From Gaiellaceae bacterium (GTDB lineage Bacteria > Actinomycetota > Thermoleophilia > Gaiellales > Gaiellaceae): a stretch of DNA of 64,000 nucleotides. The DNA lies in assembly GCA_026002995.1 (NCBI GenBank), contig BPGK01000001.1, positions 496,001-560,000 of the forward strand, given 5' to 3'. The stretch's first letter is position 1. Every line of letters begins with the position of its first letter. Under the pieces are notes generated by a model, which worked only from the letters and a program-made list of their open reading frames with translations, ran no database searches and was not told the origin of the DNA. The position numbers and the translations under genes were made by a program. Positions 18,793 through 26,985 of this stretch are shown piece by piece.

Positions 18793-19589
18793 GTGGCCTC
18801 GATCCAGGTTTGCAGCGACTCGAGCGCGCTTCTTCCGCAGGAAGAGGAGACCCGGCTCGGAGTCACGGTCGTTCTCGTTCACGTCGTCCTCGACGGCGAG
18901 CCGTTCGACGGTGACACCGACGAGCTCTACGAGCGGCTGGAGGCTGGAGCGAGGGCGACGACCTCGGCTCCGAGCCCCGGGGAGCTGCTCGCGGCGTACC
19001 GCGAGCTCGCCGCCGGCGGGGCTGCCGAGGTCAGTTCGCTCCACCTCGACGCGCGTGTCTCGGGTACCGTCGCGGCCGCCGAGCTCGCCGCCCGAGAGGC
19101 GCCGATCCGCGTCCGCGTTCTCGACACGCGAGCCACGAGTTTCGGTGTCGCGCTCTGCCCCCGGGCCCAAGCGTGGGCTCCCGCGTACGGCCTGGGCGCG
19201 GAGGACGCGGTGGAGAGCGTGCGCAGGCGGGGAAGCTCTCTGCGCAATGCGTTCGTGCGTTCTGTAGGAGGGGGCGGCCGAGCCGCTCCGACTCGGGCTG
19301 GAAGGTTCTGAGTCTCAGCGAAGGACGCGTCGTCGGGAAGGACTCGTGCTCGTCCCCGGAGGAGGCGGTCCGGGTCATGGCCGCTGAGATCGGTGGGCAC
19401 CGTGAGCGGGTGGCCGTTGCGGTGGGACACGCCTCGCGGCGCGTCGAGCCGGGGGCCGACGAGCTTGCGGCCAGCCTCCTCGGCTTCCCGAGCGTGGTCG
19501 GGGTGGAGCGGTATCGGCCCGCCCCCTCGGTCGGCGCGCACACAGGGCCTCGCGCGTTCGGCGTCTTCTGCTATCCGGCCCCGGGCTGA
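18793..19589 (+). pseudogene. DegV-family protein split by a frameshift
   Basis: N-part MASIQVCSDSSALLP..ARVSGTVAAAELA..LDTRATSFGVAL (18793..19311); C-part KVLSLSEGRVVGK..VAVAVGHASRRVEPGADELAASLLG..VERYRPAPSVGAHTGPRAFGVFCY in the 19173..19589 frame. Confidence 0.75.
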
Positions 19590-20425
19590 TGGCGCGGACG
19601 GATGCACCGGGAGCGCTACGCTGGCCGCCGGTGACCGACGCGCCCCAGACTCCGCCGCCCTACTCAACGCGGGCGACGCGCGCGCTCCGGCTGCCCGAGC
19701 GGGTCGAGAGCAACGACCTCGTCGCGGTCGAGGAGCCGCTCGAGATCCGCATCGCCGGCGAGCCCGTCGCCGTGACAATGCGCACGCCCGGGCATGACGA
19801 GGAGCTCGCGCTCGGGTTCTGCCTGACGGAGGGGCTCCGGCCGGAGGCCGCGCGGGTGCCCGACGACCTCGCTGCAAACGTCGTCGAGGTTGCGGCACCG
19901 GGCTACGACCCCGCGCACGTGCGTCGGAGCTTCTACACGACGTCGTCGTGCGGCGTGTGCGGGAAGGGGGCGATCGAAGCGGTACGGGTCGAGGCGCCGC
20001 TCGTCGAGAGCGACCTGCGCGTCGACGCTCGGGTCGTGTCCGGGCTCTCCGAGAAGCTGCTCGCCGCGCAGCGCGCGTTCGCCGCGACTGGCGGGCTCCA
20101 CGCGACCGGCCTCTTCTCGGCCGACGGGGAGCTCATCTGCGTGCGCGAGGACGTGGGCCGCCACAACGCGATGGACAAGGTCGTGGGTTGGGCCTTCCGT
20201 GAGGAGCTCCTCCCGCTCGAGCGACATCTGCTCTGCGTCAGCGGGCGCCTCTCCTTCGAGCTCGTGCAGAAGGCGGCAGTGGCCGGCTGCCCGATCGTCG
20301 TCGCCGTCGGCGCGCCGTCGTCGCTCGCCGTCGAGCTCGCCGCGGATCGGAGAATGACGCTCTGCGGCTGGGCACGGAACGGCCGTGTCGCCGTCTACTC
20401 GGAGCCCTGGCGGATCGCTGGCTGA
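19589..20425 (+). CDS. fdhD: Formate dehydrogenase accessory sulfurtransferase FdhD
   Basis: EEPLEIRIAGEPVAVTMRTPGHDEELALGFCLTEG, TTSSCGVCGKGAIEAV, CVREDVGRHNAMDKVVG. Confidence 0.95.
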   Translation: MARTDAPGALRWPPVTDAPQTPPPYSTRATRALRLPERVESNDLVAVEEPLEIRIAGEPVAVTMRTPGHDEELALGFCLTEGLRPEAARVPDDLAANVVEVAAPGYDPAHVRRSFYTTSSCGVCGKGAIEAVRVEAPLVESDLRVDARVVSGLSEKLLAAQRAFAATGGLHATGLFSADGELICVREDVGRHNAMDKVVGWAFREELLPLERHLLCVSGRLSFELVQKAAVAGCPIVVAVGAPSSLAVELAADRRMTLCGWARNGRVAVYSEPWRIAG

Positions 20426-20455
20426 CCGCCGGCCACCCTGTGGAAAAGTGGAAAA

Positions 20456-20468
20456 GGTGTCAGACACC
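20456..20468. repeat. GGTGTCAGACACC palindrome at the 5' end of the mobA-like gene
   Basis: Exact 13-nt inverted repeat with 1-nt centre. Confidence 0.9.
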
Positions 20469-21824
20469 GTCTCGGAGAAGGCCGCGGTCAGCGGGATCTT
20501 GCTCGTTGGGGGCAGGTCCGAAAGATTCGGGTCGGCGAAGGCCCTCGCGTCCTTCCGCGGGGAGACCCTTGCCGAGCGCGCGTGGCGCCTTCTCCACGCC
20601 GTCTGCGACGAGGTGCTCGCGGTCGGCAAGGCTGCGGACGCGCTGCCGCTGCCCTTCCCGGTGCTCGACGACGGCTCACCCGAGCGCGCTCCCGTCTTCG
20701 GGCTCGTCGCCGGACTGCGGGCGGCGACGCACGACACGTGCCTCGCCGTCCCGGTTGACTGCCCGCTCCTGACGACAGAGGCGCTCCGGGAGCTCGCACG
20801 AGCCGTCGCCGTTCCCGGGATAGGGCCGCTTCCCGGCGCATACACGAAGGCGATGCTCCCCGTGCTGGAGGAACGGATCGCCGCCAGAGAGCTCTCGCTT
20901 CGAGGCGTCAACGAGACCGTGGTCGAGCTCGACGAAGCGACTCTCACGAACGTCAACACGCGCGCCGAGCTCTTGGCCGCGGCCGCCGCCGACTGGGCGT
21001 CCGAGCACGAGGACGTCCGCGCGGTCATCGTCGTCGGCTCGCAGGCGCGCCGCGACACGCCAGCCGATCGCTGGTCGGATCTCGACCTCGTCCTCCTCCT
21101 CGACGACCCGCAGCCCTACCTCGACGATGCGTCGTGGGTGCGGGAGCTCGGCAGGCCCGTCCTGACCTTCCTGGAGAGCGCGCCCGACGGGCACGTCGAA
21201 CGACGCGTCCTCTACGAGGAGGGGGACGACGTGGACTTCGTCCTCTTCCCGGTCTCCGCCCTCGAGCGGCTGGAGACGAGCGAGAGCGCGACGGCGCTCG
21301 TCCGGCGCGGCTACCGCGTCCTGCTCGACCGGATCGGCCTCGCCGAGCGCTTAGAGCGGATCGCGCGGACGCGGCCCCCGAGCGCCCTCCCCACCGGCGA
21401 CGACCTCCGCGAGCTCGCGAGCGACTTCTGGTACCACGCGCTCTGGACGGCGAAGAAGCTGCGGCGGGGCGAGGTGTTCTCGGCCAAGGAGTGCCTCGAC
21501 TGCTACCTCAAGGCGCGGCTTGTCACCCTGCTCCGTTGGCACGCGCAGGCGCTCGACCCGTCCGTCGACACCTGGCACGGCGGCCGCTTCCTCGAACGCT
21601 GGGGGGATCCAGGGGCGCTCGCCGGCCTCGAGCGCGCCTACGCCCGCTACGACCTGCACGACGTCGTCCGCGCGCTCTGGGAGACGATCGATCTCTGGCA
21701 GGGGCTCGAGGAGGAGACCGCTCGCCGACTCGGAGTGGAGACGGGCCTCGACCACACAGAGTTGCGGCGCCGCATCTCCGCGGTCGCGCTCGATCCGCGC
21801 CGAGGCTCTACGCTTCGGGCGTGA
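20457..21824 (+). CDS. Fusion: MobA-like NTP transferase + ANT(6)-like nucleotidyltransferase (start uncertain, GTG 20448 or 20457)
   Basis: SGILLVGGRSERFGSAKAL..VPVDCPLLT..NVNTRAEL (MobA-like), then VIVVGSQARRDTPADRWSDLDLVLLLDD..FWYHALWTAKKLRRGEVFSAKECLDCYLKARLVTLL (ANT(6)-like). Confidence 0.8.
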   Translation: MSDTVSEKAAVSGILLVGGRSERFGSAKALASFRGETLAERAWRLLHAVCDEVLAVGKAADALPLPFPVLDDGSPERAPVFGLVAGLRAATHDTCLAVPVDCPLLTTEALRELARAVAVPGIGPLPGAYTKAMLPVLEERIAARELSLRGVNETVVELDEATLTNVNTRAELLAAAAADWASEHEDVRAVIVVGSQARRDTPADRWSDLDLVLLLDDPQPYLDDASWVRELGRPVLTFLESAPDGHVERRVLYEEGDDVDFVLFPVSALERLETSESATALVRRGYRVLLDRIGLAERLERIARTRPPSALPTGDDLRELASDFWYHALWTAKKLRRGEVFSAKECLDCYLKARLVTLLRWHAQALDPSVDTWHGGRFLERWGDPGALAGLERAYARYDLHDVVRALWETIDLWQGLEEETARRLGVETGLDHTELRRRISAVALDPRRGSTLRA

Positions 21825-22597
21825 AGCGGCTGCCGACTCTCCTCGCCGCGCTCGTAACGCTCGTCGCGCTCGCCGGCTGCGGCGGCGACGAGCCCGGGAC
21901 GAGCGGGAGGACGACGGACGGAGCGCCGGCCGAGACACTCGACCTGAGCGTCTACTTCCTCCTCGAAGGCAAGGTGTGGCCAGTGCGACGGACGGTCGAA
22001 CGCACGCCGGCGGTGGCGACGGCGTCGCTCGAGGAGCTCCTCGCGGGGCCGACCGACGAGGAGCGAGACGAGCTCTCGCTCTCCACCGCGATCCCGGAGG
22101 ACGCGGAGGTCGTGTCGCTCGCCGTGCAGGACGGGGTTGCGCAGGTCGCGTTCTCGACGCCACTTCCGAACGCTGCGCTCGCGCAGGTCATCTACACGCT
22201 CACGCAGTTCCCGAGCGTGGACTCCGTCGAGCTGCTCGAGGGGGGCGTCGCGATCCCCGGGTTCGATCGCTCCGACTACGAGGACGTGACGCCAGCGATC
22301 CTGGTCGAGTCGCCCCGCTTCTTCGAGGAGGTGGGGAACCCGGTGCGGGTGCAGGGCACGGCCAATACGTTCGAGGCGACGTTCCAGTACGAGCTGACCG
22401 ATACGGATGGGCGGATCGTCGACGAGGGCTTCGTCACCGCGACCTCGGGCTCGGGGACGCGGGGGACGTTCGACTTCACGACGAAGCGCTACGAGGTCCC
22501 GTTCGACGGCGTCGGCGCGCTGACCGTCTTCGAGCTGTCGGCGAAGGACGGGTCTCGCACGAACCTGCGCGAGATCCCGATTCGCATGAGCCGGTAG
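21821..22597 (+). CDS. Lipoprotein with GerMN and Gmad2-like immunoglobulin domains
   Basis: VALAGCGGDEPG lipobox; LSVYFLLEGKVWPVRRTV..EELLAGPTDEE; VESPRFFEEVGNPVRVQGTANTFEATFQYEL. Confidence 0.82.
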   Translation: MKRLPTLLAALVTLVALAGCGGDEPGTSGRTTDGAPAETLDLSVYFLLEGKVWPVRRTVERTPAVATASLEELLAGPTDEERDELSLSTAIPEDAEVVSLAVQDGVAQVAFSTPLPNAALAQVIYTLTQFPSVDSVELLEGGVAIPGFDRSDYEDVTPAILVESPRFFEEVGNPVRVQGTANTFEATFQYELTDTDGRIVDEGFVTATSGSGTRGTFDFTTKRYEVPFDGVGALTVFELSAKDGSRTNLREIPIRMSR

Positions 22598-22607
22598 GGT
22601 CGGTGCG

Positions 22608-22988
22608 GTGGCGGATGCTCCCTGGCAGTGTCCCCAGTGCGGGACGGTGAACGAGCCGAGCGCGAGCGCCTGTCGGGGCTGCGGGCGCTGGCCGAGCTTG
22701 TTCGACCTCGAGCGGGGTGCGATCGCGACGACGCGGGACGAGCCCGAGACGTGGGCAAGCCGTCCGCTCGAGGTAGACGAGCTTTACCCCGAGATCTCCT
22801 TCGAGCCCGAGCTCGAGGTCGAGCCGGTCACCGTCGAGCCGACGTCGGTCGAGCCCGTCTTCGAGCCGGCTGCGGAAGAAGAGGTCAGAGGCGGCCGGGG
22901 GAAGCTCCTGCGCTCGCTCATCGTTCCGATCGCCTTCGCGATCTACATCGTCATCTCGATCATCTTCGGCGACCGCGGCTCGTCATAG
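22608..22988 (+). CDS. Zinc-ribbon protein with acidic Pro/Val/Glu linker and C-terminal TM helix
   Basis: WQCPQCGTVNEPSASACRGCGRW; EVEPVTVEPTSVEPVFEP; LIVPIAFAIYIVISIIFG. Confidence 0.65.
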   Translation: MADAPWQCPQCGTVNEPSASACRGCGRWPSLFDLERGAIATTRDEPETWASRPLEVDELYPEISFEPELEVEPVTVEPTSVEPVFEPAAEEEVRGGRGKLLRSLIVPIAFAIYIVISIIFGDRGSS

Positions 22989-23012
22989 GGGCGAGGCTCG
23001 CCTCCCTCGCCT
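22989..23012. repeat. GGGCGA-family palindromic repeat / possible terminator between convergent genes
   Basis: taGGGGCGAGGCTCGCCTCCCTCGCC. Confidence 0.5.
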
Positions 23013-23019
23013 GGATCCC

Positions 23020-23769
23020 TCACGGGCGGCCGAGCGAGACCTCGCCCGAGTCGAGCGCATGCACCGTGCCGTCAGGCGCTGCGACCTCGAGGCGCCCGTC
23101 CGCGAGGATCCGCTTCGCGACGAGCGTGCGACCGTCGAGCCGAACGGGTCTCCCGCGCAGGGCGTCGCGGGCTGCGATCTCGTCGTGGAGCGACGCGAGG
23201 CTTCCGCGGAGCCACTCGTCGTAGCGGCGCTCGAGGCGCTCGAGGACGGCGGCGAGGAGCGCGACGCGGTCCGGAGCCGTGCCGGTGACTGTCTGGAGCG
23301 ATCCCGCCGGCGTCGGCGCGTCGGTCGGCAGCTCCTCCTCGGTTTGCGACACGTTGACTCCGATCCCCACGACGACGTGCCGGCGCAGCTCCGCGAGGAT
23401 CCCGGCGACCTTCGCGCCGCCGATCAGAACGTCGTTCGGCCACTTCAGCTCGGCGCGCGCTCCCGTCGTCTCCTCGAGCGCCTCTGCCACGGCGAGCCCG
23501 GCGACGAGGGAGAGCTCCGGGGCGCACCGCTCCGGGGGCGGTCGGAGCAGCACCGAGACGAGCAGCGCCGTGCCCGGCGGTGCCAGCCACGACCGTCCCT
23601 GTCGCCCGCGTCCCGCGGTCTGGTGCTCAGCGACCGCCACCGCCCCTTCCGGGAGGCTCGAGTCGAGCAAGAGGCGCTGGGTCGAGGCGCACTCGTACGC
23701 GTACAGGTAGGGCTGTCCGAACCGCCCTCGCAGGCGGGGGACGACGGCGTCGGGGGCGAGCGGATCCAT
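23020..23769 (-). CDS. birA: Biotin-[acetyl-CoA-carboxylase] ligase
   Basis: CASTQRLLLDSSLPEGAVAVAEHQTAGRGRQGRSWLAPPGTALLVSVLLRP; LKWPNDVLIGGAKVAGILAEL. Confidence 0.93.
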   Translation of the reverse strand: MDPLAPDAVVPRLRGRFGQPYLYAYECASTQRLLLDSSLPEGAVAVAEHQTAGRGRQGRSWLAPPGTALLVSVLLRPPPERCAPELSLVAGLAVAEALEETTGARAELKWPNDVLIGGAKVAGILAELRRHVVVGIGVNVSQTEEELPTDAPTPAGSLQTVTGTAPDRVALLAAVLERLERRYDEWLRGSLASLHDEIAARDALRGRPVRLDGRTLVAKRILADGRLEVAAPDGTVHALDSGEVSLGRP

Positions 23770-23827
23770 CGGCCTCGAGTATGGCGTGCGCCATGTGCAG
23801 TGGGGGTACAGCCGCGCGTCGCCTCGC

Positions 23828-24244
23828 CTACTCGGAGTCCGCGGGAGGCCGGCGCAGGCGCTTGCGCTCCTTCCGTCTGCGCTTCTCGGCGAGCCGCCGC
23901 TCTCGCGCCGCGGCGGTTGGAGCCGTGGGGACGCGTCGCCGTGGCACGGCGAGCGCGGCGCGCAGCCTCTCGACGAGCCGCTCGAGCGCGAGCTCGCGGT
24001 TGCGCGCCTGGCTCCGCTCGTCCTGGGAGACGGCGCGCAGCACCGGTCCGACCCGCTTCAAGACTCTCCGCTTCTGCGCCTCCGAGAGCGCGCTCGAGGC
24101 CTCGACGTCGAAGGTCGCCTCGACCCGTGTCGAGCTCTTCTGCGCGTGCTGACCACCTGGGCCGGCGGACCGTGACACGCGGAGTCGCACCTCGGAGAGC
24201 GGGAGGGAGACGGAGCGGGTCACGCGAATAGACTCCCGCTCCAT
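23828..24244 (-). CDS. arfB: ArfB-like ribosome-rescue peptidyl-tRNA hydrolase
   Basis: VRLRVSRSAGPGGQHAQKSSTRVEATFDV (GGQ) with basic C-terminal tail. Confidence 0.85.
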   Translation of the reverse strand: MERESIRVTRSVSLPLSEVRLRVSRSAGPGGQHAQKSSTRVEATFDVEASSALSEAQKRRVLKRVGPVLRAVSQDERSQARNRELALERLVERLRAALAVPRRRVPTAPTAAARERRLAEKRRRKERKRLRRPPADSE

Positions 24245-25040
24245 GGCCTGCATTCTGCTCGACGTCGACGGCGTCCTCCACGTGTCCGGCGAGCCGATCC
24301 CGGGCTCCGTCGAGGCCGTCGCCGAGCTCCGGGCCAGCGGGCACTCGCTCCGCTTCGTCACGAACAACTCGACCCGTCCTCGCGCGCGCCTCGCCGAGGA
24401 GCTCCGCGCGATGGGGTTTGCGCTCGACGACGCCGAGCTCCAGACGACTCCCGGCGCCGCCGCGCGCGAGCTCGCGGGCAAGCGGGTGCTCGCGCTCGTC
24501 ATGGAGGCGATCGTGCCCGACCTCGAGGGGCTCGAGCTCGTGGGTCACGACGTGGACGCGGTGCTCATCGGGGGCTGCGACGAGACGCTCGAGCCGAACC
24601 AGGTGTTCAGCTACATGAACATGGCGCGCGCGTTCAGCGAGATTCGGATGGGGGCGAGCCTGTACTGCCTGCACAAGAACACGTGGTGGCAGACGAGCCG
24701 CGGCCCGATGCTCGACTCGGGCGCGTACGTGGCCGGGCTCGAGTACGCGACCGGTGTGGAGGCGATCGTGCTCGGCAAGCCGAGCCCGTCGTACTTCGCC
24801 GCCGCGCTCGACGCGCTCGAGGCCGAGCCGGAGCTCACCTGGATGGTCACGGACGACGTCGAGGCGGACGTGCGCGGCGCCCGTCTCTTCGGGATGCGGA
24901 CGGCGCTCGTCCGGACCGGCAAGTTCCGCCCAGAGACGCTCGAGCGAGCCGACCCGGCTCCCGATATCGTCGTCTCCTCGCTCGGGCAGTTCCCGTCGCT
25001 GCTCGAGGAGGCGCTGAGCGAGGGGTTCGGGGCGCCGTGA
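24243..25040 (+). CDS. HAD-superfamily IIA hydrolase (NagD-like)
   Basis: ILLDVDGVLHVSGEPIPGSVEAV, FVTNNSTRPRARLAEEL, VLGKPSPSYFAAAL, WMVTDDVEADVRGA. Confidence 0.88.
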   Translation: MACILLDVDGVLHVSGEPIPGSVEAVAELRASGHSLRFVTNNSTRPRARLAEELRAMGFALDDAELQTTPGAAARELAGKRVLALVMEAIVPDLEGLELVGHDVDAVLIGGCDETLEPNQVFSYMNMARAFSEIRMGASLYCLHKNTWWQTSRGPMLDSGAYVAGLEYATGVEAIVLGKPSPSYFAAALDALEAEPELTWMVTDDVEADVRGARLFGMRTALVRTGKFRPETLERADPAPDIVVSSLGQFPSLLEEALSEGFGAP

Positions 25041-25411
25041 GAGTCGGCGTCGACATCATCGAGATCGAGCGCGTGCGGAGGGCGCTCGAGCGGCCCGGCT
25101 TCCGCGACCGTTGTTTCACGCCTGCTGAGCAGGCCTACTGCGACTCCCGCGCGAAGCCCGAGGAGAGCTACGCGGCCCGCTTCGCCGGCAAGGAGGCGGT
25201 CGGTAAGGCGCTCGGCTGCGGCGTGCGCTTCACGTGGAAAGAGGTCGAGATCGTCGGCCGCCCGAAGCCTGGGGTGCGCCTCTCCGGTCGAACGGCCGCC
25301 TTCGCCGAGCGCGTCCAGGCGGGGGCGATCGACCTCTCGATGACGCACTCGCGCGAGCTCGCCGCGGCGATCGCCGTCGTCGCCCCGCGCGATTTCGGCG
25401 CACTTTCTTAA
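25037..25411 (+). CDS. acpS: Holo-[acyl-carrier-protein] synthase
   Basis: VGVDIIEIERVRRALERPGFRDRCFTPAEQAYC, RFAGKEAVGKALG; TAA stop lies in the TTAAC preceding a palindromic repeat. Confidence 0.93.
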   Translation: MRVGVDIIEIERVRRALERPGFRDRCFTPAEQAYCDSRAKPEESYAARFAGKEAVGKALGCGVRFTWKEVEIVGRPKPGVRLSGRTAAFAERVQAGAIDLSMTHSRELAAAIAVVAPRDFGALS

Positions 25412-25415
25412 CACA

Positions 25416-25517
25416 CGGTGTCAGACACCGCTCGCACCGATGCCCCGCACGACGACTTCGAACCCGCTCCTCGAGTCAGATTCCGCGGAGCGCACGTAAC
25501 ACAAGGTGTCAGACACC
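25416..25517. repeat. Doublet of GGTGTCAGACACC palindromes (25417-25429, 25505-25517), direct orientation, 88 bp apart
   Basis: cttaacacaCGGTGTCAGACACCG and gtaacacaaGGTGTCAGACACCG read directly. Confidence 0.92.
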
Positions 25518-26966
25518 GGTCCTGAGAAGGGCACGCTCGAGCCGCTCTACACAGCGGCCGAGATGCGCGCCGCGGAGGAGCGCTACCCGCGCTACCCGGA
25601 CTCGATCCCGGAGCTCATGGAGAGAGCCGGAACCGCGGTCGCCGAGGAGACGCTCCGCTCCTACCCCGAGGCGCGGCGGCTCGCGTGCGTCTGCGGCAAG
25701 GGGTCGAACGGCGGCGACGGGCGCGTCGCCGCCCGCGTCCTGCGCGAGGCCGGGCGTGAGGCAGACGTGATCGAGCGAGACGCGGCGGCGACCGTCGACC
25801 TCGATCGCTACGACGTGCTTGTCGACGCACTCTTCGGCACCGGCTTCCGAGGAGCCCCGCGCCCGCCCGCCGCGGCGCTGATCGAGGCCATGAACGCGGC
25901 CTCCGCGCCGGTCGTCGCCGTCGACGTGCCGTCCGGCGTCGACGCGTCCACGGGTGAGGTCGCCGGCCCTGCGGTCGCCGCGGCGCTCACGGTCACCTTC
26001 CACGCTCCCAAGGTCGGCCTTGTCGTCGAGCCCGGCCGCACGCACGCGGGGCGCGTCGTCGTCGCCGACATCGGGCTCGAAGGGGTGCCGACCGCGTGCG
26101 CGCGCGCCACTGAGGAGCTCGTGCGCCTCGTGGGCCGCCGCTCTGCGCACGACACGAAGTACAGCGCGGGCTCCGTGCTCGTCGTCGGCGGCCAGCCGGG
26201 GATGACGGGCGCCGCCGCCCTCGCGGCGATGGCCGCCCTTCGTGCCGACGCAGGCTACGTCCAGCTCGCCGTGCCCGCCGCCGCCCTGCCCGTCGTCGAG
26301 ACGCTCACGCTCGAGCCGGTGAAGCTCGGCTGGACGGACGCCGACGCAGTAGAGGTGATCACGAAGGCGGCGGCGAGGGCCTCGGCGCTCGCGATCGGGC
26401 CCGGGCTCGGTCGCGGCCCGGGACGGCAGGCGCTCGTCCGAGAGCTGCTCCGCCGGATCGAGCTGCCGGCAGTCGTCGACGCCGATGCGCTGTACGGCCT
26501 CGAGCCCGTGGAGCGACAGCACCCCACGGTGTTGACGCCGCACGCCGGCGAGCTCACGCGGCTCCTCGAGGCGGCGCCCGGTTGGGTGGATGCACATCGC
26601 CTCGAGGCGGCGCTGACCGCGGCCGCGCGCTTCGGGGCGATCGTGCTACTCAAGGGCCGCGACACGATCGTCGCCTCCCCTCCGGCCGAGCGGTCGGCGC
26701 CCTCGACTGCCCCGGAGACGATCGTCTGCGACTTCGGCCCTCCCTCGCTCGCGACCGCAGGAACCGGCGACGTCCTGACCGGGATCCTCAGCGCCTTCCT
26801 CACGCGCCTGGACGCTCCCCTTGCGGCCGCCGCCGCGGCCGTTGTGCACGGCCTCGCGGCGCGCGCCGCCCCGCACCAGGCCGGCCTTGTCGCCTCCGAC
26901 CTGCTCACCGCGATCCCCGCTGTGCTCGGAGGCGAGCGGCTCGGGCGCGCGGCTTCATCGCAATAG
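25506..26966 (+). CDS. nnrD: Bifunctional NAD(P)H-hydrate repair enzyme (epimerase + dehydratase)
   Basis: LYTAAEMRAAEERY, GKGSNGGDGRVAARVL, SGVDASTGEVAG, TVLTPHAGELTRLL, LLKGRDTIVASP, ATAGTGDVLTGILSAFL; GTG start inside the palindrome. Confidence 0.92.
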   Translation: MSDTGPEKGTLEPLYTAAEMRAAEERYPRYPDSIPELMERAGTAVAEETLRSYPEARRLACVCGKGSNGGDGRVAARVLREAGREADVIERDAAATVDLDRYDVLVDALFGTGFRGAPRPPAAALIEAMNAASAPVVAVDVPSGVDASTGEVAGPAVAAALTVTFHAPKVGLVVEPGRTHAGRVVVADIGLEGVPTACARATEELVRLVGRRSAHDTKYSAGSVLVVGGQPGMTGAAALAAMAALRADAGYVQLAVPAAALPVVETLTLEPVKLGWTDADAVEVITKAAARASALAIGPGLGRGPGRQALVRELLRRIELPAVVDADALYGLEPVERQHPTVLTPHAGELTRLLEAAPGWVDAHRLEAALTAAARFGAIVLLKGRDTIVASPPAERSAPSTAPETIVCDFGPPSLATAGTGDVLTGILSAFLTRLDAPLAAAAAAVVHGLAARAAPHQAGLVASDLLTAIPAVLGGERLGRAASSQ

Positions 26967-26985
26967 CCCAGAATGCGGGAGCGCC

